DNA from: Methanomassiliicoccales archaeon LGM-DZ1
Lineage (GTDB): Archaea > Thermoplasmatota > Thermoplasmata > Methanomassiliicoccales > Methanomethylophilaceae
Direction: 5' to 3'
Assembly (NCBI GenBank): GCA_030168595.1
Contig: CP115556.1
Location: 558,001 to 622,000, forward strand
DNA length: 64,000 nucleotides
Of this stretch, positions 8,406-16,525 are shown in pieces. The notes below the pieces were generated by a model that was not told where the DNA came from, did no database searches, and saw only the letters and a list, made by a program, of their open reading frames with translations. Made by a program: the position numbers and the translations under genes. Each line of letters starts with the position of its first letter. Position 1 is the first letter of the stretch.

Positions 8406-8924
8406 TCACTGTATGGATGATGCATCTATCGGGCCGTCGATGATGCCTGCGCCCCCTATCGAGCGCATCAGCACGGTCCTCGCGGCGTCATGGCTGGCCC
8501 GGCCGCCGTTGGATGCGGAGTAATGCATGAGGACGCGGCAGGGGATTCCCTTCTCGAAAAGGTCCTCGGCGTTCTTCAGGATGCAGCAATCGGTGTCGAA
8601 GCCTGCTATGTATACAGTTCCTACTCTGCGCTCCTTCAGGAGTGCCAGCAGCCTGCCGTCCGCCGCCGTGTAGAGATGTTTCTCGATGATGAAGTCCGCC
8701 CTGTCCTCGACGAAGTCCAGAAGATCCGTGTCGGGCGGGGACGCCATCCCCGTCCAGCCCATGAGCTCCCGGTAAGGGGACCCCGGGACGTTGACGAACT
8801 TCGTCGCTATGACCGTCCCGAACGGAAGCTCCAGAAGCTCCCTGATGCGCGGGACGGCATGCTCGGTCTCCGCCGAGACGAAGCCCCGCTGCACATCGAT
8901 CAGCAGCAGGGCGGCGCCGGTCAA
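8406..8924 (-). CDS. Cysteine hydrolase, isochorismatase-like family
   Basis: Isochorismatase-fold hydrolase, 172 aa, substrate unknown (nicotinamidase-like or other amidase). Visible are the catalytic Asp in ALLLIDVQRGF, the Lys in FIIEKHLYTA and the nucleophilic Cys in VYIAGFDTDCCILK, which form the family's D-K-C triad. The likely start is TTG 8922-8924, overlapping the stop of the HPP gene, since the fold begins immediately after it; the open frame further upstream lies inside the HPP gene. Translation is probably coupled to HPP. Which of the paired cysteines is the nucleophile is not certain. Confidence 0.8.
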   Translation of the reverse strand: MTGAALLLIDVQRGFVSAETEHAVPRIRELLELPFGTVIATKFVNVPGSPYRELMGWTGMASPPDTDLLDFVEDRADFIIEKHLYTAADGRLLALLKERRVGTVYIAGFDTDCCILKNAEDLFEKGIPCRVLMHYSASNGGRASHDAARTVLMRSIGGAGIIDGPIDASSIQ

Positions 8925-9424
8925 TCGGAGGCCTCCGGCGGATGGGCGTCGCACCAGAGACGCGCCCTCCTGCACAGGTACCCGACGATCATCAGGAACA
9001 CGATGCCGATCATGACTGGCCTTATGATGTACCAGAGGGAGTCGTAGTTGCTGAACACCATGGTCAGGGCGGTGGCGCCCCCGGGAGGGTGGATGGTGTC
9101 AGTGCAGACCATGACGATGATGGCGATCGCGACGGCGGCCGCAATCGAGTACCATTCGATGCCCATGAGGATCACGCACATGGCACCGATGAAAGCTGAG
9201 AACAGATGTCCGAAGAACACGTTCTTCGGCTTGGAGAGCGGGCCGTCCGGAACAGCGAACACGAGGACGGCCGTGGCACCGAACGAGGTCACCAGATAAG
9301 GGTCGTTGAACTCGAGGTCCGCCCAGGCCGTGACCGCGATGCCGACGAACGCCCCGATGAAGGTTATCTGGAGCTTCCTCGGGTCCTTCTCGGTCGGATG
9401 GAAGTATCCCTGAAGTTTGCTCAT
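8921..9424 (-). CDS. HPP-family integral membrane protein
   Basis: HPP-domain membrane protein (167 aa) with four hydrophobic segments and the diagnostic HPPGGATAL motif in DTIHPPGGATALTMV; the first half carries LVTSFGATAVLVFAVPDGPL, also typical. In other organisms HPP proteins have been linked to nitrite or anion transport in chloroplasts and cyanobacteria; the archaeal role is unknown. ATG 9422-9424 (MSKLQGYFHPTEKDP) is preferred over the upstream in-frame ATG at 9448. Its stop overlaps the TTG start of the cysteine hydrolase, so the two are co-translated. Confidence 0.85.
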   Translation of the reverse strand: MSKLQGYFHPTEKDPRKLQITFIGAFVGIAVTAWADLEFNDPYLVTSFGATAVLVFAVPDGPLSKPKNVFFGHLFSAFIGAMCVILMGIEWYSIAAAVAIAIIVMVCTDTIHPPGGATALTMVFSNYDSLWYIIRPVMIGIVFLMIVGYLCRRARLWCDAHPPEASD

Positions 9425-9578
9425 GCACCCGCGGACCTGCGCCCGCATATAAATACGGTAGGTTTCCGTCCGGATACGCTGGGATCCTGTCTTCCCTTCT
9501 CCGGAAATGTGCCTGTCACCTGCCGGGCGCGGGATGCATGCGAACGTTTATGTATGCCCGACGGAGGAATGGAGAAGG

Positions 9579-10127
9579 ATGACTTACATCGTGATCCTCA
9601 ACGGCAGCCCCCGTCCCCGGGGGAACACCGCTTCGATGATAGACGCCTTCGAGAAGGAGGCCGCGAAGCTCGGGATCGAGGTGCGCAGGTACAACATGTT
9701 CAGCCTGAACATCCGCGACTGCAAGGAATGCAACGCCTGCTACCGCGCAGGCGGCAAGCCCTGCATCCAGAAGGACGACTTCAACCCCATCGCCGAGGAC
9801 ATCAGGCGCGCCGACGGCGTGATCTTCTCCTCTCCGGTCTTCTGGTTCTCCATGACCGCCAACCTCAAACTCATCATGGACAGGATGTACTGCTACAGCG
9901 GGCTCGGCTTCGACGTGGGCGAGAAGAAGGTCGGCATCATAGCCGCGGCCGGGGATGATGAGGAGGACACCTTCGAGTGCCTGGTGGACCCCATCGAGAA
10001 ATCCTGCGACCTCCTGAACTGGAACGTCGTGGGGAAGGTCCTCGCCGGGAACGTGATGGAGATGTCCGACGCGGACAAGGCCGGATGGCCCGCCAAGGCC
10101 GCCGAGCTGGCACATGCGTTCGTCTGA
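9579..10127 (+). CDS. NADPH-dependent FMN reductase / iron-sulfur flavoprotein-like
   Basis: Flavodoxin-fold protein of 182 aa. The FMN phosphate loop ILNGSPRPRGNTASM is at the N-terminus, followed by the cysteine cluster CKECNACYRAGGKPC (residues about 48-62), which in iron-sulfur flavoproteins binds a 4Fe-4S cluster, and FSSPVFWFSMTANLKLIMDRM. Probably a cytoplasmic electron-transfer flavoprotein. Start ATG 9579 is chosen because the fold begins there; the frame is open upstream to 9507. A similar gene follows 60 bp downstream. Confidence 0.85.
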   Translation: MTYIVILNGSPRPRGNTASMIDAFEKEAAKLGIEVRRYNMFSLNIRDCKECNACYRAGGKPCIQKDDFNPIAEDIRRADGVIFSSPVFWFSMTANLKLIMDRMYCYSGLGFDVGEKKVGIIAAAGDDEEDTFECLVDPIEKSCDLLNWNVVGKVLAGNVMEMSDADKAGWPAKAAELAHAFV

Positions 10128-10187
10128 CATCGGTACGGACGAAGATCATCGCAGAGAATCGCGGAAGAAAAGGAGGGATCGCATAAT

Positions 10188-10811
10188 ATGAAGGTGATGT
10201 TGGTCAACGGCAGCCCCCATGAGCACGGATGCACCTACACCGCGCTGAAGGAGGCCGCCGACGCTCTGGAGAAGAACGGGATAGAAGCGGAGATCATGTG
10301 GATCGGCAAGGATGCCATGTACGGCTGCTCCGCCTGCGGATACTGCAAGAGGAGCGGGAAAGGCTGCATCAGGAAGGATTCGGTCAACGACGTCCTTGAA
10401 AGGATCGATTCCATCGACGGCTTCGTGTTCGGGGCGCCGGTCTACTACTCCGGGCCCGACGGCCAGCTCACGGCGTGGATGGACAGGCTGTTCTATGCCA
10501 GCGTCGGCAGGATGGCCGGGAAGGTGGCCGCCTCCGTCGTGTCCTGCCGCAGAGGGGGCGCCAGCGCCGCCTTCGAGCGCCTCAACCAGTACTACCTCAT
10601 GAGCAGGATGATCGTCCCCGGGGCGACCTACTGGAACCAGGTCCACGGGGACACCCCGGACGAGGTCCGCCAGGACCTCGAGGGGATGCAGAACATGCGC
10701 ATCCTCGCCGGGTACATCGCCTGGATCCTCAAGTGCATCGACGCCGGCAGGAAGGCGGGCGTGCCCGCGCCGCCCTCTGAGGCGAAGGTCTTCACGAACT
10801 TCATACGCTGA
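10188..10811 (+). CDS. Flavodoxin-family NAD(P)H-dependent oxidoreductase, iron-sulfur flavoprotein-like
   Basis: Second flavodoxin-fold protein in tandem (207 aa). FMN loop MLVNGSPHEHGCTYTAL, cysteine set CSACGYCKRSGKGC (residues about 47-60), and VFGAPVYYSGPDGQLTAWMDRLF. It also has ISF-type features such as VVSCRRGGASAAFERL and NQYYLMSRM. In methanogens such proteins pass electrons from ferredoxin. It shares motif order with the preceding gene but is clearly diverged, so the pair is an old duplication or two separate family members. A GC-rich hairpin terminator follows. Confidence 0.85.
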   Translation: MKVMLVNGSPHEHGCTYTALKEAADALEKNGIEAEIMWIGKDAMYGCSACGYCKRSGKGCIRKDSVNDVLERIDSIDGFVFGAPVYYSGPDGQLTAWMDRLFYASVGRMAGKVAASVVSCRRGGASAAFERLNQYYLMSRMIVPGATYWNQVHGDTPDEVRQDLEGMQNMRILAGYIAWILKCIDAGRKAGVPAPPSEAKVFTNFIR

Positions 10812-10831
10812 GGAAGGGAAGGGGTATGCCG

Positions 10832-10851
10832 GGCCGCCGCGAAAGGCGGCC
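10832..10851. terminator. Hairpin between convergent flavoprotein and CYTH genes
   Basis: Stem GGCCGCC/GGCGGCC (7 bp) with loop GCGAAA, lying between two convergent stops. No T-run; it may serve both directions. Confidence 0.5.
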
Positions 10852-10861
10852 GGGCGCGCCC

Positions 10862-11539
10862 TCAGCCCTGCCTCAGAGATTCTATCCATTCGCGCCCGCG
10901 GGCGTACTTCGACATCCGCTCCTCGTCGAACAGGTAGTCCTCGGTGAGCCTGTAGACCAGGCGCTTCATCATCCTGTCGTCCTCTATGGCCTCGTCGAGC
11001 GATTCGAACTCGAGCTCGCAGACCGGGGCCGATCTGGCGCCGGTGCGGGGGTCCACGTACACGACGCTGTCGTAATCGGCCGTGTACTTCCTGACATTCG
11101 AAGATATGACGAACTCGCACCGGGTTATCTCGGCGGCCAGTTTCGGCATCGGGTCGATGGTGTCCGTCCCGAGGTAGTTCCGCGCATGGTCCTCCAGCGC
11201 CTTCATCCTGTCGAACCCCGGGACGTTGACCACCCTGGTCTCGACCTCGCGGCGGGAGAGCCCCATGCCGCTCCTGATGCTGGGCATCTTCACCGTGACA
11301 TAGCCGGTGATGCCCTCGTCGCGGAAGCGCAGGACGATGCCCCGGTCCGCGAACGTGTCCCCCGGGTCGGTGTAATAGGTGTCGGTGTGCTTCTTCACCG
11401 ATGCGTCCCCGCATGAGAACCCCTCCCTGGAGATGACTGAGCGCAGCCTCTGCAGGGCCGGGCCGGGATCGTCCGAGAACACGAACGGCCCCGAGTCCGC
11501 ATAGAGCTTGATCTCGTTCTCCGTCCTAACGTCCGTCAT
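10862..11539 (-). CDS. CYTH domain protein (inorganic triphosphatase / class IV adenylate cyclase family)
   Basis: CYTH-fold phosphohydrolase, 225 aa. The signature ExExK is ENEIK at residues 7-11; the tunnel strands are seen as TYYTDPGDTFADRGIVLRFR, GYVTVKMP, EVETRV, CEFVISS, YDSVVYVD and APVCELEFES. Members hydrolyse triphosphates (inorganic, thiamine) or make cAMP; archaeal members have no firm assignment. The start at 11539 follows a TATA-like CTTTTATA about 30-38 bp upstream. It stands alone and is convergent with the flavoprotein gene. Confidence 0.85.
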   Translation of the reverse strand: MTDVRTENEIKLYADSGPFVFSDDPGPALQRLRSVISREGFSCGDASVKKHTDTYYTDPGDTFADRGIVLRFRDEGITGYVTVKMPSIRSGMGLSRREVETRVVNVPGFDRMKALEDHARNYLGTDTIDPMPKLAAEITRCEFVISSNVRKYTADYDSVVYVDPRTGARSAPVCELEFESLDEAIEDDRMMKRLVYRLTEDYLFDEERMSKYARGREWIESLRQG

Positions 11540-11598
11540 GGTATCGCATATGCGAACGTTCCGCAGGGCTATAAAAGCGCGCTGCGAAGGCCTGCGGA

Positions 11599-12264
11599 TC
11601 AGTTCTTTCCGCGGAACGACTTGTCGGTGCCCTCGATATAGGAGCAGATGATCTTCCTCTCGGCGGTCCTAAGGGCCACGTTGAGGGTGGATTTGGAGCA
11701 TCCCAGGATGCCCGAGAGCTCGTCGAGGTCCATCTTCCTGGGCACGGCGTAATATCCGCGGGCGTAGGCCTCGCTGAGGTACTTCTCCTCCTTGGGAGTG
11801 AGGGTCATCTCGTCGCCGAACTTCCCTCCGGCAAGGAACTTGATCCTGTAGCCGTAGTCGCGGAGGGCCGACATGAGGCCGTGGACGGTGGAGGAGTCCG
11901 GGCCGACGATGGTCCACTCCACCAGGTTGTTCTCCAGCGGGACGGAGGACATGAGGAAGCACTTGTTCTTGCTGATCAGCGAGCAGATGAAGCAGCTGTG
12001 GTTGGTGATCATCGCTGTGTAATGGGTGGAGCTGATCCTCTCTATACTGCACTCGCCCAGGTCGGTCTTGGTGACGCCCTCTTCCAGGACATCCTTGTCC
12101 TGGGTTATGACCCTCATCATGGAGATGCCCTCTCCGGCGTTGGTGGACGAGCATTTGATGACCTGTATCGAAACATCCGCTCCCTCGGGAATGGGGATCA
12201 GCCTGCGGCAGGGATGCTCCTCGTATGGCATGCTGCGGTCGATCATCAGTCTGCAGTAGTACAT
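11599..12264 (-). CDS. HTH_10 (bacterio-opsin activator type) transcriptional regulator
   Basis: Archaeal regulator of 221 aa from ATG 12264. The C-terminal part has LTPKEEKYLSEAYARGYYAVPRK followed by LDELSGILGCSKSTLNVALRTAERK, the classic HTH_10 pattern. The N-terminal 150 residues would be the sensor and contain several Cys (CFICSLISKNKC); the ligand is unknown. Start 12264 is chosen because a TATA box at 12295-12304 places transcription start near 12272; ATG 12279 would lie upstream of it. The upstream region has an inverted repeat that may be its own operator. Confidence 0.88.
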   Translation of the reverse strand: MYYCRLMIDRSMPYEEHPCRRLIPIPEGADVSIQVIKCSSTNAGEGISMMRVITQDKDVLEEGVTKTDLGECSIERISSTHYTAMITNHSCFICSLISKNKCFLMSSVPLENNLVEWTIVGPDSSTVHGLMSALRDYGYRIKFLAGGKFGDEMTLTPKEEKYLSEAYARGYYAVPRKMDLDELSGILGCSKSTLNVALRTAERKIICSYIEGTDKSFRGKN

Positions 12265-12294
12265 CGGATTACCACCCATCCAAGCGGAGTTGGA

Positions 12295-12331
12295 TTATAT
12301 TAAACATGCTTAGAATGTATCAAAACGATAC
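12295..12331 (-). promoter_or_regulatory. TATA box and GTATC/GATAC inverted repeat upstream of the HTH_10 gene
   Basis: A TTATATTAAA box at 12295-12304 and, just upstream of it for minus-strand transcription, GTATC (12317-12321) and GATAC (12327-12331) separated by AAAAC. The position suits a TFB-adjacent operator or activator site. Confidence 0.4.
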
Positions 12332-12433
12332 TTAAATCCCATCCAACAGATCTGGCCTATCGGGGTTATAGAAAAACTTAACCGCGAAAACAGGAAGGGG
12401 CGTGTGAAAAGGTTTTATACGAGGTCCCGAAGG

Positions 12434-12452
12434 GCCCCGGGCCGGCCGGGGC
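12434..12452 (-). terminator. Terminator after the isocitrate dehydrogenase gene
   Basis: Perfect stem GCCCCGG/CCGGGGC with a 5-nt loop directly after the stop codon, followed on the minus strand by an AT-rich stretch. Confidence 0.5.
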
Positions 12453-13676
12453 TCAGGCGGAGAGCTTGGACGCGGCGGCGTCCACGTACGCCTTCCAGGC
12501 CTTCTCGAGGTCGGGCCTCTGCACGGTCTCGATGACGTACTTCGCGAACTCCTCGCCGGTGGCGCCGGTGGACCTGCCGGTCATGACCAGCTTCTTCTCG
12601 AACTGGACGCAGACATCGAGCGCCATGTCGAGCTTCCTGGCCTTCTCGGTCTCGCCGATGTGCTCGAGCATCATCGCGACGGCCTTGATCATCGAGCAGG
12701 GGTCGGCGTACTTGGCGCGGCCCTCGGTGACCATCCTGGGCGCGGAGCCGTGGATGGCCTCGAACATGGCGTACCTCTTGCCGACGTTGGCCGATCCGGC
12801 TGTTCCGACGCCTCCCTGGATCTGCGCCGCCTCGTCGGTGATGATGTCGCCGTAGAGGTTGGGGAGCACGAACACGCGGAAGTTGGACCTGCGGGCCGGG
12901 TCGAGCAGCTTGGCGGTGGTTATGTCAATGAACCAGTCGTCCCACCTGACCTCAGGGTAGTCCTTCGCGACCTTCTCGGCGATGGACAGGAACTTCCCGT
13001 CGGTGGTCTTGATGATATTGGCCTTCGTGATGACGGAGACGTAGTTGGCGCCGGACTTCTTCGCGTAGTCGAACCCGGCCCTGAGGATCCTCTCGGTCCC
13101 CTGGGTGGTGGCGACGCAGTAGTCGATGGCCAGGTCGTCGGTGACGTTGATCCCATTGGAGCCGACGGCGTAGGACCCCTCGGTGTTCTCCCTGAAGAAC
13201 CTCCAGTCGATGCCGAGCTCCGGGACCTTGACGGGGCGGATGTTAGCGAAGAGGTCGAGCTGCTTCCTCATGGCGACGTTGGCGGACTCGATGTTGGGCC
13301 AGGGGTCGCCCTTCTTGGGGGTGGTGGTCGGGCCCTTGAGGATGACATGGCACTGCTTCAGCTGCTCCATGACGTCGTCGGGGATGGCCTTCATGGTCTC
13401 CACGCGGTGCTCGATGGTGAGCCCGTCGATGTCCCTGATCTCGACCTTCCCGGCCTTGATCTTATCAGCCAGGAGGAACTCGAGGACCTTCTCGGCGTCC
13501 TTGCAGATGTAGGGGCCGATCCCGTCCCCTCCGCAGACTCCGATGATGAGCTTGTCCAGCTTGGAGTAGTCCGTCCAATCCGGTTCGTTCTTCAGCCTCT
13601 CGACCCTCTCAAGCTGCTGCCTGAGGAGGGCGCCGTACTGTTCCTGGGCCTTCTTGATTGCCTGCTCGTCGACCAT
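12453..13676 (-). CDS. Isocitrate/isopropylmalate dehydrogenase family protein, probably isocitrate dehydrogenase
   Basis: Beta-decarboxylating dehydrogenase, 407 aa from ATG 13676. Key sites: CGGDGIGPYI near the start of the core, MRKQLDLFANIRPV (substrate arginines), FFRENTEGSYAV, ITKANIIKTTDG (catalytic Lys), the Asp-rich NLYGDIITDEAAQIQGG and the NAD(P) loop FEAIHGSAP. A roughly 55-residue N-terminal extension precedes the core. It could supply 2-oxoglutarate as isocitrate dehydrogenase; isopropylmalate or homoisocitrate specificity cannot be excluded, and a homocitrate synthase occurs elsewhere in the window. Start 13676 is preferred because a TATA box at 13704-13714 overlaps the earlier ATG at 13700. 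Confidence 0.82.
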   Translation of the reverse strand: MVDEQAIKKAQEQYGALLRQQLERVERLKNEPDWTDYSKLDKLIIGVCGGDGIGPYICKDAEKVLEFLLADKIKAGKVEIRDIDGLTIEHRVETMKAIPDDVMEQLKQCHVILKGPTTTPKKGDPWPNIESANVAMRKQLDLFANIRPVKVPELGIDWRFFRENTEGSYAVGSNGINVTDDLAIDYCVATTQGTERILRAGFDYAKKSGANYVSVITKANIIKTTDGKFLSIAEKVAKDYPEVRWDDWFIDITTAKLLDPARRSNFRVFVLPNLYGDIITDEAAQIQGGVGTAGSANVGKRYAMFEAIHGSAPRMVTEGRAKYADPCSMIKAVAMMLEHIGETEKARKLDMALDVCVQFEKKLVMTGRSTGATGEEFAKYVIETVQRPDLEKAWKAYVDAAASKLSA

Positions 13677-13703
13677 TTCGATCGATAGTGCATCTGGCAC
13701 GTG

Positions 13704-13714
13704 CGTTTAAAACT
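13704..13714 (-). promoter_or_regulatory. TATA box for the isocitrate dehydrogenase gene
   Basis: Minus-strand AGTTTTAAACG, 28-38 bp upstream of ATG 13676; it rules out the ATG at 13700. Confidence 0.5.
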
Positions 13715-13771
13715 ATGCGCGCGCAGGAACGGGGCTGCCGGGGCGGTCCGCATGCGCGGGCCGCGCCGGGC

Positions 13772-14200
13772 TCATTCGCCGCCCAGGGCCTGTCTGAGGG
13801 TGCGCCATCCGAGCATGGCGCACTTCACGCGCGCCGGCATGTGCGAGACGTCCGCGAGGCAGCCGGCCTCTCCCAGCTCGCCGATCTCATCGGGACCGGC
13901 CTCGCCTTTGATCATGCGCATGAAGATGTCCGCGAGGCGGAGGGCGTCCTCCCCGGTGCGGCCGATGACCAGGTCGCACATCATGTCGGCGGACGCCTGC
14001 GACACCGCGCATCCGCTGCCGGAGAAGGCGGCGTCCTCTATCTTCCCGTCCTGCCCGACCTTCAGCTGCAGGACGATGTCGTCGCCGCAGCTGGGGTTCA
14101 CCCCCTCCAGCTCCGCGGTGGGGCCTTCGATCCTCCGCTTGTTCCCCGGATGGAGGTTGTGGTCGGTCAGGATCTCCCCGTAGAACGTGTCAGTCGGCAT
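13772..14200 (-). CDS. sufU: Iron-sulfur cluster scaffold / sulfur acceptor, SufU (IscU-like)
   Basis: Accepts sulfur from SufS and hands it to the SufBCD scaffold. 142 aa with the three conserved cysteines in NPSCGDDI, SGSGCAVSQASADMM and ARVKCAMLGW, and the Asp of GDD, which together form the zinc/sulfur site. The insertion between Cys2 and Cys3 marks SufU rather than IscU. Last gene of the suf operon; its start overlaps the sufS stop by 11 nt. Confidence 0.9.
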   Translation of the reverse strand: MPTDTFYGEILTDHNLHPGNKRRIEGPTAELEGVNPSCGDDIVLQLKVGQDGKIEDAAFSGSGCAVSQASADMMCDLVIGRTGEDALRLADIFMRMIKGEAGPDEIGELGEAGCLADVSHMPARVKCAMLGWRTLRQALGGE

Positions 14201-15437
14201 ACCCCATCTCCCTCCTGATCTTGGAGAGCGAGGCGGCGAGCCTGTCGATCTCCTCCTTCGTGTTGTAGAAGGCGAAGCTCGCCCTCACGGTCGCCGAGAC
14301 CGGTGACCCGTCCGCGTTCTTTATGAAGGCCATCAGCGGCTGGGCGCAGTGGTGGCCGGCGCGCACCGCGATGCCGTCCGCGTCGAGGATGGACGCCACG
14401 TCGTGCGGGTGCACCCCGTCCAGGGTGAAGGTGACGATCCCGATGTGCTCCGCCGGGTCCTCCGACCCGATGATATGCACTCCTTTGACCGCCTTCAGCT
14501 TCTCCATCGCGTAGGCGGTCAGCATCTCCTCCCTCTGCCGGATGTCCTCCATGCCCACAGACCAGATGTACTCAATGGCCGCCTCCAGCCCCACGGCCCC
14601 TCCCACGTTCACCGTGCCGGCCTCGAACTTGTGCGGGACCTCCGCGAAGGTGGCGCTGTCGCGGCGGACGTACTCTATCATCTCGCCTCCGGTCATGAAC
14701 GGGGGCATCTTCTCCAGGTACTGCATCTTCCCATAGAGCACGCCGATGCCCATCGGCGCGTACATCTTGTGGCCGGAGAAGGCCAGGAAGTCGACGTCCA
14801 GGGCCTGCACGTCCACCGGGATGTGCGGGACGCTCTGCGCCCCGTCGCAGACGAACACGCTGCCGTTCTCGTGGGCGATGCGCGCGAACTTCCCGACATC
14901 GTACAGCCTGCCGAGGACGTTCGAGACCTGAGCCATGGAGACTATCTTGGTCCTGGGCGTGAGGGCGGAGCGGAAGGCCTCTTCCGTTACAGTCCCGTCC
15001 TGCTCGCACTCGATGTACCTGAGCTTCGCGCCCGCGTGCCTGACGGCCTGCTGCCAGGGCAGGATGTTGCTGTGGTGCTCGAACACCGTCACCAGGACCT
15101 CGTCCCCCGGGCGGAGGAGGAGCTCCCCCAGGCTGTAGGCAACGAGGTTCAGCGCCTCGGTCGCATTCCTGGTGAAGATCACCTCTTCCGGCCGGGAGGC
15201 GTTGATGAACCCCGCGACGGTCCTGCGGGCATGCTCGTGGGCCTCGGTGGCCTCCTCGCTGAGCGCGTAGACTCCCCTGTAGGGGTTCGCGTTCGCGGTG
15301 CGGTAGAACCGCTCGACCGCATCCATCACGCACTGCGCCCTCTGCGCCGTGGCGGCGTTGTCCAGATAGGCGACGGTGCTGTCCCTGAGCAGCGGGAAGT
15401 CCTTCCTGAGCTCCGCTGCTTTCTTCTCATCAATCAT
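14190..15437 (-). CDS. sufS: Cysteine desulfurase SufS
   Basis: PLP enzyme releasing sulfur from cysteine as a persulfide for cluster assembly. 415 aa, normal for SufS. AAYLDNAATAQ-type opening, FTRNATEALNLVAYS, VFEHHSNILPWQ (His stacking on PLP), DGAQSVPHIPVD, the PLP-lysine in FSGHKMYAPMGIG, and the catalytic cysteine in VRAGHHCAQPLM. C-terminal RASFAFYNTKEEID matches class II. Overlaps sufD by 4 nt and sufU by 11 nt, indicating tight translational coupling. Confidence 0.95.
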   Translation of the reverse strand: MIDEKKAAELRKDFPLLRDSTVAYLDNAATAQRAQCVMDAVERFYRTANANPYRGVYALSEEATEAHEHARRTVAGFINASRPEEVIFTRNATEALNLVAYSLGELLLRPGDEVLVTVFEHHSNILPWQQAVRHAGAKLRYIECEQDGTVTEEAFRSALTPRTKIVSMAQVSNVLGRLYDVGKFARIAHENGSVFVCDGAQSVPHIPVDVQALDVDFLAFSGHKMYAPMGIGVLYGKMQYLEKMPPFMTGGEMIEYVRRDSATFAEVPHKFEAGTVNVGGAVGLEAAIEYIWSVGMEDIRQREEMLTAYAMEKLKAVKGVHIIGSEDPAEHIGIVTFTLDGVHPHDVASILDADGIAVRAGHHCAQPLMAFIKNADGSPVSATVRASFAFYNTKEEIDRLAASLSKIRREMGYAD

Positions 15438-16525
15438 TCATCTCCCTCCTCTGCGCCGGCGTCGAAGAAACGCTCGGCCTCCAGCCTTATCCCGGCGTCC
15501 GGGATCATGCGGCACAGCTTCCTGAGACGGGAATCCGCGATCGCCCTGCAGGCGGTCTCCGCGTCTATCCCCCGGGAGCCCATGTAGAACAGGACGTCAT
15601 CGCCGAGCCTCCCGATGGTGGCCCCGTGGTCGCCCTCGACGTCCTCCTCCGCGCACAGTATCAGGGGGACGGTCTTGTTCTCCACCCCGTCGTCGAACAT
15701 CAGTATGTCCTCCTTCTCGCTCCCCTTGGACCCGGAGCACCCGCTGCGGAAGTCGATAGTCCCGCGGAAGGTCTTCTTGGACCTGCCGCGCAGGGAGCCT
15801 TCGGCGTCCATGCGGGACTCTGTCCTCTTACCGCGGTGCACCGCCTCATAGTTCATGTCGAGGACCGTGTCCCCGCCGATCATGTACCCGACGTCCGCCC
15901 CGAGGCGGCTGGAATCGCCGGCGAGGTCGATGCTGCGGCCGGTGTATATCTCCCGCCCTCCCAGGATCGCATCGGCAAGGTCGGCGGAGGCCCTGTCCCC
16001 CAGCCTCCCGCCGACGTCGCTGATCAGGCGGAACCCGCTGCCCAGGAGGTCTACCTGCACCAGGCGGACCTTCGCTCCGGGGGCGGCGTCGATCAAGGTC
16101 TGCACTGCCGCCTGCCCTCCGGCATCGGCGGATGACGAGAGCACCATGACGGCGGTCATCTCGGAACCCTCCCCGGCGCGCAGGACGAGGCGGAACGCCT
16201 GGCTCCTGCCGCCGGCGAGGTCCGCGCGGATGATGACAGGTTCTGCAGGCCTCTTCCCTGCGGGGACCGTTATCTCATATGCCTTATCCCCGGCGGCGTA
16301 GATAAGACGGGCCATGTCGGGGCCGCAGCCGGTCCTCATGCCACTGAGGTCCTCCGCGTCCGTCCTGGAGACGGTCACCGGAGACCCGGCCGGGACCGTT
16401 ATCTCCGGCGCGGCGGCCTCCGGGATGTCCGCGCTCACATCGGCATGGTTCACCCCGAGCCATTTCCAGGTGGGGGACGGCAGCCTGTCGATGCTGATGT
16501 CCATCTTCCCTTCTCCGGGCATCAT
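15434..16525 (-). CDS. sufD: Fe-S cluster assembly protein SufD
   Basis: Partner of SufB in the SufBC2D scaffold. 363 aa with a central beta-helix region (AGGRSQAFRLVLRAGEGSEMTAVM onward) and the typical C-terminal SufB/D motifs LCAEEDVEGDHGATIGRLGDD, FYMGSRGIDAETACRAI and the late basic helix. The ..DHGATIG.L.D..lFYm.SRGi pattern is diagnostic; its His is thought to contribute to cluster assembly. The start overlaps the sufB stop. ATG 16525 and 16522 are adjacent; an internal ATG at 16504 is a weaker alternative. Confidence 0.92.
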   Translation of the reverse strand: MMPGEGKMDISIDRLPSPTWKWLGVNHADVSADIPEAAAPEITVPAGSPVTVSRTDAEDLSGMRTGCGPDMARLIYAAGDKAYEITVPAGKRPAEPVIIRADLAGGRSQAFRLVLRAGEGSEMTAVMVLSSSADAGGQAAVQTLIDAAPGAKVRLVQVDLLGSGFRLISDVGGRLGDRASADLADAILGGREIYTGRSIDLAGDSSRLGADVGYMIGGDTVLDMNYEAVHRGKRTESRMDAEGSLRGRSKKTFRGTIDFRSGCSGSKGSEKEDILMFDDGVENKTVPLILCAEEDVEGDHGATIGRLGDDVLFYMGSRGIDAETACRAIADSRLRKLCRMIPDAGIRLEAERFFDAGAEEGDE

